Below, piece after piece: positions 1 to 13,282 of a stretch of 64,000 nt of DNA. The notes under the pieces are model-generated. The model searched no databases. It was given only the letters and a program-made list of their open reading frames with translations, and was not told the DNA's origin. Source of the DNA: Montifringilla adamsi. Its lineage: Eukaryota > Chordata > Aves > Passeriformes > Passeridae. Numbering within the stretch: position 1 is the first letter of the stretch; each line of letters begins with the position of its first letter. Both the position numbers and the translations under genes were made by a program. The stretch lies in the NCBI GenBank assembly GCA_017590115.1, contig JAGGNK010006448.1, positions 10,216,099-10,280,098 on the forward strand, given 5' to 3'.

Positions 1-3000
1 GCAGGATATTTAAACTGCAGAGTCTAAAACATCCCTTCAGCAGAGGTTTGTGTTAGACTGGCAAAGTTGATACCCAGATAAAAAATACTACTCTGCAGTG
101 TGATGTCTGGAGCCTGCAGAATACAGAATGAGTTCAAAAAGCTTCTTCTCTCTTCACCTTTGGACACTCACCAGGTTTATGTTTTCCTCTCTGCTAGTGG
201 ACATTCCTTTTTGTTGTTCTTTTTTAATTCTTTTATGCTTCAATAGGTTTGTCTTGCAGTATACACTGAGGCCAGGTTCACACACACTTGGGTGACTTCC
301 AGGCACTCAGAATTTCACTTAAGCAACAAAATAATCTAGTTCTGATCAGGAAAACTATGTTATTCATGGAAGCGGTAGTTTGGTAAATTCTAAGAGGCAG
401 CATTTATTAAACCCTCTCGCTTTCAAAGTCTGGGTTTAAATTAAAACCAAAGGATTCTATAATCTGTTTTATTATTTGTATGGAGCATTGCTTCAGTTAA
501 AATTAAAAGGAAATGTCATTAAATTAAGCAGCAGTCTAAGTCATTTTTATATGACTCCTAGCTCTTAATAAAAACATAACTGTTCGTGTAATTCACTCTG
601 ATGTTGGATAGCAATAAAATGTCTTCCTCATTACAATCAATACCTATGAATAGCAAAGACCTGCAGCGTGCCATGGCCTTTCTCAACAGGCAGCCTCGCT
701 TGGTGGTAAGGAAAATTGCTATCGTCTCATATGAAACCATTTCAACATCACCCTGAGCTTAATAGAGCAGTCTTTCATTGCCTGTTAACAAGCTGAGCTA
801 TTGCCAGGAAGTGTTTAAACTGACAAATGTTGTCAACGCTCTTTCCTTGCAAAGATTAATCTTTTTGGGGTGTGTAGTGTGTTACCATTAGTTTGATTTC
901 TATCAAAACATGTGTTGATTATTTTATTTGACAAAGCAGTCTGTTAGTTCAGGAGGACACAGAAGGTCTCTCAGTAACAACAGGCGGGTATGAGCACACC
1001 GGTGATAAGTGGAAGTCCCTGTGTTTGTGCTTAAATTCACCGTAAATTCAGGTGCAGATACAAACATTAGGAGCTGCATTGTGCAGCCCAGCCCTGTGCT
1101 CAGTAGTCACAAGTTGTTCTTGCAATATACAAGACTTTGCTATTATAGTAGCAATCCACATATATCAATTGTGATGGAGTGACAAACGTCTCGTAAAGGC
1201 CAGACGTGCTGACATTATACAGGCATTTATAGTCCTGTATGTACTTTCAGCTGCACTGAATGCATGCTGATAATTGCATACATAAAACAGGACAAATGAA
1301 GGTACACAATATTTATAGAGGTTTGGTGTGAGGTGAATGGTCACATAAAGAAATTCAGGAAAAGGATGGTTGCATTACTCTGTGTTCTGGAAAGGAAAAG
1401 ATCAATCCAAAGAAATTTGTTAACAGGAGAAAAATGAAACGTAGGCTTTTTGGGAACATACATCAGTTTTATGGTTCCAGCAGTTGGGGTTATAATACGG
1501 ATGAATTCTTTGTGCTGCAAAATCTTCCAAATTCCAGAAATGGTCAAGGAGACTTTGTCCATCTGCCTTCCATTTTTGTAGAGCTTCCATAGGCAGTTAA
1601 GAGACAGTAAGAGGCAAAAAGAAATACTGAAGATGAATATGGGCTGGTGTGTGCTGCTGTAGGCACCTTCCTTCCTGTTTTATTTTATTGCAACCATAAT
1701 TTGTCACAAGGTAACCCCTTTCAACCCTCATGGCACAAAGGTGTGCTGTACTTATCCTGCTGCCTCTTTTGCTGAGTGTGTCTTCAGGTAGACTCAGTGG
1801 ATAATACCTATTATTTTTTGAGTGTCATAGTGTCATACTTTTTTGGAGTGTTGTGATTTGGCTTCTAAGTCTTACAGTTAGGATTTTACTTTTAGGTAAA
1901 TCAAATGGAGTTGGATGTGAAGGGGAAGGATGATGCAATTAGTGTCTGGACATTCTAATTTCAACTGGTTTTCATGAAATAATTAGCAATTTCACAATAT
2001 CTCTTGATTTGAGCTGGAACAGTTACTAGGTTCTTCAGATAGAATCTTCTATTTTCATAGAAATCTAGAAGCAACCAAAAACCCCCTTGAAATAAAGTAG
2101 GGATCTGTCCTTGAGTTTTACTTTTTCATTCTGTTTTCCAATATAAACTTAAGTTGTAGCTTTTCTGCAACATGTAGTTAGTATATGGGGAAAAGTTACT
2201 TTTTAAATATAATATATTTATGCTTTTCTTTATGTTTTTCTTTATGCTCGAAGGAATGGTTGTACATCTACAGTGACTAAAAAGGAAAAAAAAATAATTA
2301 ATTAATAATTCTCTCATTCCAGCTGTGGCTTCAAATCCATATTTCTTGCTACTTTTCTCAAGATATGCAGACCTAGAAATAAGGTTTCAGAGTAAGAAAA
2401 AAAGTAAAAATATAAAGACATACAGAATGTCAAAGGGGGGGATTGTCTTCTTTTTTACTTGAAAAATCTCACGGAATCAAAAGGAGGACAGAGCAGTGTT
2501 CTGCAGTGCCCTGAAAAACAGTCCTCCTCTATATCCTGGAGAGGGAGGATTTTGCATCAAAATCAGGCTCATGCTACAGTAAGTCTCAATGGAAGCACTG
2601 TATTAGTTGAGACATGGGGAAAATGGGAGGAGGGAGAAATCAAAAGCAAAACATACAGGAAACTCCCACTTAATTTAAGACACGTCCAAATTACCAAGTT
2701 CCTGAAATAACGTTTGAGACAACTCTGAAATTTCATGCATTCTAATTATGTACTGCAAAATAAGATGAAGATTTTTCAAGAGTCTGTTCCTGATTTTCCT
2801 TTTCAGGTCTGCGAAATGCAGTGATTGTTGAATGTACTGCCCTCTAGATCAGGAGACCAAGTTCAATTGGGTGCTGTCACTGCATAATAACAATGTTCTT
2901 CTTCATCAAGTGTTTGTTATTTTGTGGGCCAAAGGTTTCCTGTTTCCCCGAACTGTGGGATTTAGCACAGTTGTGTTAGTTCTGAGAATTTTATGCAAGA

Positions 3001-5637
3001 GTCAGTGGTTATGCTCCTGATATAGACGTATCAGAATGTTTAACTAGCTATACTTCATGTAGCTCATGAGAAAAAATTGGGCACACATAATTTAATTTCT
3101 AGCTCTTTACAGGCAGGGTTTGGAAGGTACTTTCCAAAATGCCAAGCTGATTTTTTTTTGGAAATAAAATACTTTTTTTTGCTAGTTTATAGCTTTTTAC
3201 CTGAAGGTGTAAATGAGAAATGGCCCAAACCAAATGATAAAAAATAATGCCTATGGGTACACCACACAGATAGAAAGTAGAGGGTTAGTATATTCTAAAA
3301 AGTTTGCATACCAGTGGGGATGAAACCAATGTTTTTGTCATCTGGCCCTCATGCCTATTTAAAAAAAATGCAGAAAGAGTTTGTATTGCAATATACCATA
3401 AAACAGTTTGGAAGCAGAAATCTTTTTGTTCATAATCACATAATTGTGCGTCTGTTCCAAAATGTGTTTGTCCGTACTCTGAAGCTTTGGAGTCTTGCTT
3501 AAGTTCTGGACTTCTAAACATTTACACTTAATTTGAGCAGATTTAATTTTTGTAGAAGATTCTAAATGCTAAGCAGAAGCATTTTCACTGAGGATTGCAT
3601 TTGCTGTAAAGGAACAGCAAATGAGTGTTAATACCAGTGAAAATATTTACACATGGAGAATTTTCTTGGGTTTTTTGTTAAGTTTGCATAATGTCTCTGG
3701 AACATTTCTCCCCTTATCTTCCTGCACCAGTACATTAAAGCCTTCCAGAACAGCAGGGATGTTGTATTGGCATTTGCATTGTGTTCATAAAATTATCATC
3801 AGATTCCTTTTGTTCAAGTAGATCTCATATGATCTTTCTTAATAGCTGAAGAAATAAAATCAGCTTGCTGGCTGCAAAAGGGAAGGATTTGCTGGGAATC
3901 AGAGGGTGGCCCTAGCAGAAGAGTAGTGCTAGGGAGTTTGAAATCATATCCAGATGAAATAGCAATCTCAAAAGCGTGGAGAACATGGACAAACGTAGGA
4001 GGTCTATCTTCGGAGAACTGGACTGAATCCCTTTATTGAAGTCTGCTCTGCTAATTGCTTAAGAAATCTCTTTTAAATTTTTTTTGACTGCATGCCGGTG
4101 AAACTTCATTAATTTAAAAAAGTGATTAAAAAAAGCACCCATTGTAGTTTCAAGTACTTTGTGCTCAGTCTTTGGTTTTTGCTGTTTTATGCATTAATCT
4201 GTAAGCAATGTAGCTGTCTAAGAAAAGGGATATGCAAAAATCCTATGGTTTGGGAGCAGATAGCTGAAACAATATACATTTATTTTCCTGCTTCAGTCGT
4301 TTAGTATTGTTTGGAGAAATAATTCAGCAGTGTGATTAAAAGAAAATATATGCACAATTTAATGTGCGTAACCAAGGTAATGCTGAGGTCTGCTAGGAAG
4401 GAAGAGGATTTATTTTGGAGCCTGTTTATAAAAATGGGTATTAATTGGTATCTCAGGATTGTGTCTGAAATTCAGTTTCCTGTTTTGACTTCCACTTTCA
4501 CAGAATCTGCCTGTGTGAGAGCTGAATCGCTCAAAAATGCTGACATTAATTTTTAAGCTTTGAATCCAATTCTGAAGGAAGCTTTTACTGCAGGGAGTTG
4601 AATTAGGGCCTATAAACTGTACAGTCTGTGATGACACATGGAAAAGATGTGGTAACTTTTTATAATAAGAGCTTGTGTTTTCAGATACTTGACACTTTTT
4701 GAAAGTTTAAAACTGTTGTTTCTCTTTCAATTGTCCTCTGAATTCTTTCTGCCCCATGTATACTTTGCCTGGTTAAAAAAAATAAAAATTCTGATCTTCT
4801 CTTTCCATCTGGAAATATTGAGTGGAAACATAAGGCTGTTTTACTCATAGATAAGTGTCCAGGATTTCAGAACAGGTTTCAGGGAGAAGTTAACAGTCCA
4901 GCCTTGCACTGAAAGGTTGAATTTAGTGCTGTTAAAAGGCATGCTGTCCTGTTGCAATGCATTTAGGGATGGGGTTGCAGTAGTAAGTTCCAAAATGTCT
5001 GCTACTTTTCTTCTCATTTTCATTTAAGGATTGTTTATCATGGCTGACTCAAAATCTGTACCTTGTGGATCTCAAGCAGACTTTTGCCCTTTCTATTGTC
5101 TTCTGTTTAGCTCTGATAGTATATCTATTAATTTAATAATAAGAATGCAATCGTGAGCAATGGTCATGCTGGAAAAACTTGGTGGAACTGTGCAGCGGCA
5201 TGGCTTCTTAAATTGCTGCCTAAAATCAGACATTCACATCTAGTGTTTTCAAGGTCAGCCATCTGAAGCAATTACATCATTTTGCATTGATGAAATATTG
5301 CATTAATAATATATATATGTTGATGAAGTGTTATTGACAGTCATTGGTAGCTTGCTTTTGCTGCTACTGCTAAAAATTGTGTATGTCTGCAGGCTTCTTA
5401 TAGCACAGGTAAACAGTTTTACATAAAAATTCAGTGATCACATAGAAAGCTGTTACAAACATGTTAACTAATGATTCAATTGTGTCTCATTTATAAAATA
5501 TGAGAAGACTTTTTTTTTTGGTGAGATTAATTATTTTTTTTTAAGGATTTGTGGAAATTAATTCACGATACTCAGTTCACTAAACATACTGACACATAAA
5601 TATAATTTTGTTTCAGGCACAAAATAAGTTTGTCCAC
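1..5637. other. Unique AT-rich non-coding DNA, no gene seen
   Basis: No reading frame here exceeds about 83 codons, and none resembles a known protein or is flanked by convincing splice sites with an open frame. The longest (2459-2710, + strand) has no recognisable domain. No interspersed repeat was recognised. Short poly-A and poly-T runs occur at about 3149-3180 and 5511-5544 but are ordinary for AT-rich vertebrate DNA. The stretch could be intergenic or intronic; the sequence does not decide between them. Confidence 0.7.
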
Positions 5638-5756
5638 TTGGATGGGACTTTGAATTACCAGGTCTGGTGGGAGGTGACTGGCTCCGTCAAGGTGGTTGAA
5701 ACTACATGATCTTTAAGGTCCCTTCTAACCCTAACCATTCTATGATTCTGTGATTA
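5638..5756 (+). mobile_element. CR1 LINE 3'-end fragment
   Basis: About 119 bp matching the extreme 3' end of an avian CR1 non-LTR retrotransposon. Visible hallmarks in order are TTGGATGGGACTTTGA near 5639, a GTCTGGTGGGAGGTG block, then TGATCTTTAAGGTCCCTTCT, AACCCTAACCATTCTATGAT and the closing TTCTGTGAT repeat. CR1 ends in short ATTCTRTG-type repeats instead of poly-A, and that is what is seen. Only the tail survives, so this is a typical 5'-truncated dead copy with no ORF2. It appears to belong to the same tail type as the minus-strand copy at 18724. Confidence 0.9.
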
Positions 5757-8700
5757 TCAAACCTGTGATTATAGAAATGCAGTGAGCAGATCTTAATCCA
5801 TCTGTTAAGAAAAGATCCAAAACCATCTCCTTGGACTGCTTTGGATTCCCCAGTGTAACGCTGTGTTTTATAGTCACTGAAAGACACATCTTCAACCCTC
5901 AACCCTATTGCTGGAAGCTCTGAAGCTGATCTAGGTATTTTTTAAGACTTTTTTTGTGGTACTGTGGATATTCTGAAATAGCCACCTCTCTGTGGAAGAG
6001 ATAAAGCATTTGTTAGCATGTCACAATACCCACTTAGAAATCTACTAAGCAGTCCTGGATGAAAAATCCTAACAAGCACGCCTAGCTCAAATCAGTGTAA
6101 ATTAAAAATGTTCTTAAAAAGTTGGTTCCCATGCTGTCTATTTTGCATGTTGTAAATGTTTCTAAAAACTGATCAGTAAGTGAAAGAAAAAAAAATGCTT
6201 TGTTTTTTGATTTCAACGTTAAAACTGAAAGGTTTTAATGTCTGTATACATTTCATAGTGGATTATACTTTCTGCATGCCATTCAGATTCCTTTTGAGAG
6301 ACACTGCTTCCTAGCAGAAGTGTTAGTTTCTACTGAATATGAGTAGGCATTTGGATAGATTTACTTGTTCTCCTTCAGTTCCTCCTGCCTTATTATCTTC
6401 TACTTTTGTAGTTTTACTCTTCCCCAACTGAAACGGACATTTCCTTAAGGGAGCAAAAATAACTGTGGTGAGTCAGGTGGCAATTCCTGTGCTTGATCGT
6501 CACCTCTGAGTGAATGAGATGGGCTCTTGTGCTGCCCTCCTGTCTGGTGACCTGCTGAAAAGTGTCTCCAGCCAACAGACTTAATGTCTTCTTTGTCCAC
6601 TTATGTCATCTGTGAGTCTATGTGCTAAGAACACAATTGATGCAAACGTGTATGGGAAATAATGTGTGTAGTCATTACTGAGTCATGATAGCTCCTAGAC
6701 CAGTGATAGCTATCCACTTTGAGAGGACAAGCAATTTCTATCCTTGTCGATCTCTACCCTATCTTTTCTAAATATACTATTCTGAATTCCGTGACCCAGT
6801 AATGAATCTAAAATCTAAGAGATAGCTCTAAGGTTCATGACACTTGAATGTGTGTTAACACAAAGTGTTGCAGTATGAAAACTGCAATGGGAATATGTGA
6901 ATAACCATAATTCAATCTTAAGGTGTCTCAAACGTTTAGACATGAAATGAAGCCATAGTTTAACTTAAGTAGTAAGAGAGTGAAGAAGAGGGCTACAGTT
7001 GTCTCAACAAGACAGGTGAAGGAGATTAATGCAGAATGACAGCACTAGATGCAGTAAGATTCAGCTGGAAAGTGAAAGAGATCACAGCATCTTTTGTTTC
7101 CACTGTCCCTGCTTGCCTTTTTGCCTTGTCCTCCGCCAGAGATGTAAAACATGAGGATCCATGTAGTGCACTGTGCAGCCCTGGGGCCCACCTCATGAAG
7201 CAGATGGAGTGACCCCATTAGTGCTTGTTTGTCACTTCGTTGCTTAGCGCTGGAGAGCCTGGTTTAGTCCCTTTCCCTCTTCCAAGCTAGTTTGAAGCTC
7301 TCAATGAGCCACACCTAGCTCCTCTACTAGAGGTATTTCTCCCCTCTGAATATGTGCATTACATCAGGTGTCCATAGGCCAGGTGTTGAGTAGGTCATCC
7401 CATGGATATTTATCCTATTTGAAAAGTTAGATTGTAAATGTAACTACATTTTTTTCAAAGAATGCTCTTGTGTACCCATTCCTAAGTAGCAGGTGAGATT
7501 TTAATTTGGGTTCGCTGCAGACAATTTGGTTAATACCTGTCAGGATTGCAGTCAAAGATCGTGTTTGACTGCAAGTTTGGGAAGATTCTTTTTTGGGTTT
7601 TTTTCTATGCCAGGAAAGCTGGGAAATGAATGAGCTATCCTAGAATGAGTTGGAAACATGACTGCTTCATATTTATACATGAAGGGAGCAAGGAAGGAAT
7701 ACTTCTGCTCATGTGAGGGGGAAAAAGTTCACTAAATTCTTAAAGTTACTTTGAATTCTCATGAATGCCATCAGATGCTCAAGTTTTTAAATTTCATACT
7801 TTAGGAAGTCAGTCAATCATATTCCAGTAGTGCTTTCTATCTGTATTTTTCACTTTATGCTCTAAGTAGAGGAATGAAATTGTACTTAAAGGAAGACTAT
7901 AAACATTCTGATTGCCTGAAACAGGAGTGATAGATTTTATGTTGTATATCTTATCAGAGAGTTTTCACAGGGACCCTTTCCCTCCACAGTATTTTGGGAT
8001 TTTATGGATTGATTATTAAAGCTAAAAAAAAAATAAATCTGTTTCATGACCATTTCTGCTACATCTTGCCCTTCTGTCAAATTGATATATGTACGTCAGG
8101 ACTTCAGTGGAAGGAACTTTGAGATACATGAAAATGGACTGTTCAAACTCTTCATTCCCTAGTATAAAGTGTATGTAATTATTTTAATAAATTTTTGATT
8201 TTTACAGTGAAAAGAGTTATATTATAGAGAGGTGAATAAGCAGATGAAGCAGCACTTAAAAGGGATGAAGAAAAGGAAGGAAGGCATAGGGTCAGAATCT
8301 GAGAAATGCACAAGTTGTGTGCTTGGATGGGAAGGGCTACATCTCTTAAAAAGTTTGATGAAATAGTCTGAAATAGTCTGAAAGGTGAAGATGTATCCTG
8401 AGTATAGGGAACTAGAAACACCACTTGAGACAAGTTATAGGCTTTATATCTGAGGATGGAATAATTCACAGATATAGAGAGAAGAAAATAAAGGCCTCAC
8501 AGGCCAGAAAGTAAAGTGTTCTCTTTGAGCCATTGTTGTCTTAAGTTAAGACCTTCTTGAAATGTATTGGTGTTATGCTAAAGCAAAATTAGAGAAGTAG
8601 GAATAGAGGCCAAAAGGAGTGATCCCAAAAACTATAACATGACTGTATTTAAAGGAAAAAAACTTGTGCCAGAAGCATTTGAATATTAGGAGGGTGAAAA

Positions 8701-9097
8701 TTAAGCATTGATTTTGCTTTTGGCTAAGAAAAACCATAAACATTCTTTCTGAGAAAGTTGTGTCCATGGAATATATGGACAGTAGTAATGCTGAAGTAGA
8801 GAAGCTAGAGACACTAAGAGTAATTAGAGAAAAATAAGAACTCAGAGATAACTGTACAAAAATATTTAAGGTGCTGGCATCAGCGAATGTGGGTGGTTGA
8901 TTATGACTTGTTTCTGTTGCAGTTTTTATCAAACTGAAATGACTGAACATTTGGACAGATAGGCTGTGCCTAAAGAAGTTACCATATTAGTCTTTTGTCT
9001 TCAAATGCTGTGAGAATGACTGGAAAATAGCTTATGCAAGTATTAGTTTCCTTCATATAAATATTGCACCTCCAGGATCCAGAGCACTATTAAGTAC
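5757..9097. other. Unique non-coding DNA with a purine-rich strand bias near its end
   Basis: No gene is supported. Between about 8180 and 8950 the + strand is purine-rich, so the minus strand is depleted in stop codons and carries two spurious frames of 96 and 125 codons. Their translations are rich in Ser, Phe and Leu with no domain, as expected from a pyrimidine-rich strand. A short exact 10-bp tandem duplication lies at 8361-8380 (AAATAGTCTG twice). Confidence 0.65.
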
Positions 9098-9151
9098 ACT
9101 ACTACTACTATTATTAGTAGTAATAATAATGATGATGATAGTAACAATAAT
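9098..9151. repeat. Imperfect trinucleotide tract (ACT/ATT/AGT/AAT/GAT)
   Basis: Eighteen consecutive triplets of the form A-N-T, A-A-C or G-A-T stay in one period-3 phase: four ACT, two ATT, two AGT, three AAT, three GAT, then AGT, AAC, AAT, AAT. It looks like a microsatellite that has drifted by substitution while keeping its phase. The centre (CTACTA, four bases, TAGTAG) can also fold back on itself. No coding role is apparent. Confidence 0.85.
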
Positions 9152-10256
9152 GAGTAACTCTGTTGGCAATAAGAACATATGAGTGATAGCATTGGATGAA
9201 TCTAAAGAGACGTTTTACTATAATACTGCACATCTGAGAGCCACCACTATCAGTTGCTGAAGGAAGAGTAGAAGTTCTAGGGAGCATAGAGTGGTGTTTG
9301 CATACTTGCCCAGCCTCCGGCAATTTATAGCTCTTAGGGTTTTGTTTTCAGTGTTTTATTAATATTTCTTAAATTAATTTATTCTATGATTTAGGCAGCA
9401 TTGCATTTCACATTTCAGTAAATTTGATGATGGGCATAGCCTGACGTAGCCAGTCATTTTTCTGTGGAAATGATAGTTACAAGTAGAATCTGACATACAC
9501 TTCATTGTGGTCCTCCCTAACTTCTCCTTGCAGCAGAGAACTTTCTTTTAAAGATGTTGTCTCAGTCCATTTGTTTTTGCATGATTTCCTTGTATAAAGT
9601 ACTGTTATTTTTCTCTTACTGTGATTTACCATGTTCAGAAAAGGCATGAGAGACAACAGGATTTCAAAGGGTGACAAAAGATAAGGGTGTCGTGGCTTTG
9701 TTTTGTGAAAGATGAGAAAGTAAAAGTTCTTACGGAAAAGATTGTGTCAATGCATGTTATTTTTTTATATCTTTGTAGCTTCGGACTTAAATAACTGTGG
9801 TTACATAGCTAAATACTTGTCAGATTTCAAGGATTTGGTCTAAGAATCAGTATTTTAGTGTCAGACTTTAAAACCTATTTAAAGCAGTTGAAGGATGTAA
9901 GACACTTCATGCTGCTCTGGTCGGTCTGGAAATAGAATGAATGTGCTTTTTTTTTTTTTTAATTTTTTAAGAGGAATTTTGACTGTGTTATTTTAAGTAG
10001 CTTTAGTTTTAGTTAGTTAGTTTTATTTTTTAAAAATCTGTTAAAGCTTAAGCTGAGTCATTTCTCAGGAGTGACTTTCTGAGTGGTTTTTTTGAAAGCA
10101 AACTCATTACTGTTTCTTAAACCAACTGGCTTTCAAGTCCATTCTACAGCCTAACATTCTACACTGTGAAGCATCTAATGTGCTATCTGAGCACATGGTG
10201 CTTGAATATCATATAACAGCAAATTCTTCCTTCTGTCTTATTTTGGTGGTGTTGAT

Positions 10257-10259
<3 letters not shown>
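9152..10259. other. Unique non-coding DNA
   Basis: Nothing recognisable. There is a T run of about 14 at 9948-9961 and AT-rich sequence around it. No repeat family, exon or RNA gene was seen. Confidence 0.65.
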
Positions 10260-10293
<34 letters not shown>

Positions 10294-10323
10294 CCGATTT
10301 TTTTTTTTTTTTTTTTTTTTTTT
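10260..10323. repeat. Double poly(T) tract interrupted by CCGA
   Basis: A run of 34 T (10260-10293), the four bases CCGA, then 26 T (10298-10323). Read on the minus strand this is a long poly-A. I see no processed-pseudogene body next to it on either side, so it is annotated as a homopolymer repeat, not a retrocopy tail. Its exact length is uncertain because homopolymers this long are often miscounted by sequencing. An apparent 84-codon frame across it (poly-Phe) is an artefact of the repeat. Confidence 0.95.
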
Positions 10324-10792
10324 ACACGGAAGTTCTGTGTATTTCATTGGAAGTATTATGTGGTAAAGACTTGGAGAGGTGAAGAGTGTTGTGTGCTTTT
10401 GGAACTCTGCTGTGCCATCTTTGCTGAATCATAACAAATATGTATCCAATGCTCCCCAAGTCAGGATATATGGACAGTCCAACATAATATCTCAAGAATT
10501 GCTCAGGATCTCCTATGCTTTGTCAGTGAATGTTGTAGTGAGTTAAATTTAAGGAGGCTAAGTCTATAAAACCAATCAATCTCTTTCGAGCAAGATGTGA
10601 TGACAGAAAGAGCACTAATCCATGGCATTGATAGCAGATAGGCCTGTACTTGAGTGAAGTTACCAAATTCACTTCGGTATTGATAAATCTGGTCACATTG
10701 ATAACAAAATGTTTTTTAAGCCATACACTTTCCAATTTTGACTTCTTTCCCACTGCTTCAAAGAATTGATATGGCTAATGCAGTCAGAAGTC

Positions 10793-10829
10793 TGGTTTGG
10801 TTTGGTATGGTTTGGTTTGGTTTGGTTTG
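10793..10829. repeat. (TTTGG)n pentanucleotide microsatellite
   Basis: About seven copies of TTTGG with one variant unit (TATGG at 10805-10809). On the minus strand this translates as Thr-Lys-Pro-Asn repeats, which explains an apparent 63-codon frame there. It is not the vertebrate telomere unit (TTAGGG). Confidence 0.9.
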
Positions 10830-13023
10830 ATATGAACTCATAAATACTAATTCGGTCATGGAACTTTAGCTGAGTTATATCCATGTATTTTTGGTTATAT
10901 CCACGACACTTGGCCTAACTAAGCTGATACAGGGAAGCACCATGTTGAACAGAAAATGTGTTTGAAAAATACCCCTCTCCCACCAACGGCGAGACTGCTA
11001 GCTGTAATGTGTTACTGGGAATCAAAATGAGAGACACTAATGTAGCAGGACACAAAAAGCTTGAAATGCTATGGGATTCATTCATTCTTAAAGAAACAAA
11101 ACCCCTCTTTCTGTAATTTCAGTGTAGGAATCTTCATTTTTGATAAACAGTAACTGTAGAAGTAAGGAGAAAGCAAATATAGTGGGACTAAGAAAATATA
11201 TAGGAACTAAAGATTATTATATGAATAACATGACCTTCTTTATGTGATCATGAAAAATACAACAGCCAGATTTTTCACTCATTTGAATGCAAAACAAGCT
11301 ATGTAGCTGGAAAAATGCATTGCCAATAATAAAAGTCAATGCTGCAAAGTAGCAGGCGTTGCAAATTCCTGAAGCTGTCACAAACAAAGGATGGATAGTT
11401 TCTACCCCATGTATAAGTTGCTTGAAGAGCCTCTAGTAAATGTTTGTACATACAAGAAAAATGGTATTTGGATCCATTTATTTCCATGTCTCTTAAGGTC
11501 ATTCTTTGGAGATACTGAATCATTTTCATTGTGTTCAGCCTGTTTTAGGGTATTTTTATGTTAGCTGCCAGACAACATTTAAATTAATTTAAGGAAGTTG
11601 ATAACATTTGGTTGTATTTTATTCACAGAATATGCTTGATTTATAACTAGCTGTTCTATTAACACCATGGCAGTTATAGCCTGTTTGCTTGGAGGGCTTT
11701 TGCGTTATATAAAGCAATTATTTTACTTTTCTATATACAGAATCTGTAAAACTGTTAACCTACAATTTGAGGAAGTCCTTAATCACTTGGAAACTCCTTA
11801 TAGGCAGCAGAGAACCTGCCAAAGCCTCTGAAGATTCTTACCACATATGTAAGTTGTTTCCTCAAGGCAGGCAACTTTCCAGTTTTGTGGAATGATCTGA
11901 AACTGTCATTCTGGAGTATTTTGTGTTTTGTTATGCCCTTTTTGCATTATTTTCTAACCTGCAGGAGCCAAAGTGATGGCCTGTAGGAGGGTATTAAGGC
12001 CCCTGGCTCATGTTCACAGATAGTTTTCAGCATAACTAAAAATGTTTATTTTTTTCCTTTACTGCCATACCTAACACTCAGCTTTACTAATGTAAAGAGG
12101 TGTTGCTTTTAGCTTAGAAAATACACAGAACTGTGAAGACCAGGGGAGTGGGAAGGTTTCCCTTTCTGCTTACACAAGGTTCCCTGTGAACTTCCAGCTG
12201 TGAGAGGAGTGTACAGCCAGGATGATCCCTGCTTCAGCCATTTCAACACATGCCATTTGGAAGCATTCCCCATGCAAGCCTGAGTCCTAGTTTTTAACCC
12301 CCTGAAACACTTCTTTTTGGTGCTGAATTCTCAGGCTTTCTCTACCCTACTACACCGTAATCACATCTATCATAAGCAGTTCTATGTTTCTTTCATTAAT
12401 GAAACTTCGCTTTTCAATACAAAAAAAGTCTTCTAAGTGGTGAGTTCAGTTGCTTCTGCAGATTTCCTGAAAAGCATAAAATCACATTATTAAAGTCACC
12501 CAGGTGTGAAAGTACTAGATATTGCTTGTATTTTTATATCTCCATCTTCAAACAGAAGATAAGCTTTGAGAAAATTGTCTGCCGCCTTATTGTTCCTGTT
12601 TGAAATTGTAGGATGTGCCTTAAATATATGGGCATATATGGGTGAAGCACTTAAAACACTGCAAATGGATCTAGACAAGTTAAATTAATTTGTCTTGCAG
12701 TTGTAAAAACTATCAAATGCTATTAAAACCAATGATCTGAAAAAAAAAACCAAAAAAACAGATACAGGTCATGAGATAAGGCAGTGAAATTGTCTTTTAA
12801 GGTAACTTGGTAGCGTTGTAATTTCCATCAAGAAAATTGAATGATTATTTGATTTCTGCATATTCAGGAGTTGGTAAATACTTTAACATTTTTTTTTCCT
12901 AGTGCCATGAAAGAATACCTATTTAAAAATATTTTAGGCATACCCTCTTGTATGATTTTTTTAAGATTTCTTTTTTCTGTACTGATGCTTTTAAATAGAA
13001 TAAATCAGGACTTCTAATGAAAA
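10830..13023. other. Unique AT-rich non-coding DNA
   Basis: No interspersed repeat or credible exon was recognised. Reading frames are short (76 codons or fewer) and unrecognisable. Confidence 0.65.
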
Positions 13024-13071
13024 ATAAAATAGTTCTGCAATGGATTGCATGATAAAATAGTTCTGCAATGG
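13024..13071. repeat. Short tandem duplication, 28-bp period
   Basis: The 20-bp block ATAAAATAGTTCTGCAATGG occurs at 13024-13043 and again, identical, at 13052-13071. The two copies are separated by 8 bp, giving a 28-bp period. This looks like a small local duplication, probably from replication slippage. No function is evident. Confidence 0.9.
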
Positions 13072-13259
13072 TTCAATAACAAGAATAGAAAAAGAAGTTA
13101 TTTTATTATACTCTGAATGTGCTGAGAGAAAAGTCTACAATATTGCTTATATTTTTACAGTATCTGCATATATTCAGATTATCTGAATATCTAAAACACA
13201 TATATTTCTGGGAATTGCTTTACAGTTCAGTACAATTAGATGTTTCAAAGTGAATAGTA

Positions 13260-13282
13260 CTGGTGTAAAATTTTTACACCAG
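13260..13282. repeat. Perfect inverted repeat, 11-bp arms with a 1-nt centre
   Basis: The left arm CTGGTGTAAAA (13260-13270) is the exact reverse complement of the right arm TTTTACACCAG (13272-13282), with a single T between them. The flanking bases do not extend the symmetry. It could be a chance palindrome, a symmetric protein-binding site, or the relic of an old palindromic repeat; the sequence alone does not say. Confidence 0.9.

Noticed and set aside
8573..8950. 125-codon minus-strand frame plus a 96-codon neighbour
   Set aside because: They lie on a pyrimidine-rich strand that is naturally poor in stop codons; composition is Ser/Phe/Leu-rich without motifs.
10180..10434. 84-codon frame with a long poly-Phe stretch
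   Set aside because: Translation of the poly-T tract.
10793..10829. TTTGG tract as a telomere-like repeat
   Set aside because: The vertebrate telomere unit is TTAGGG; this is a pentanucleotide microsatellite.
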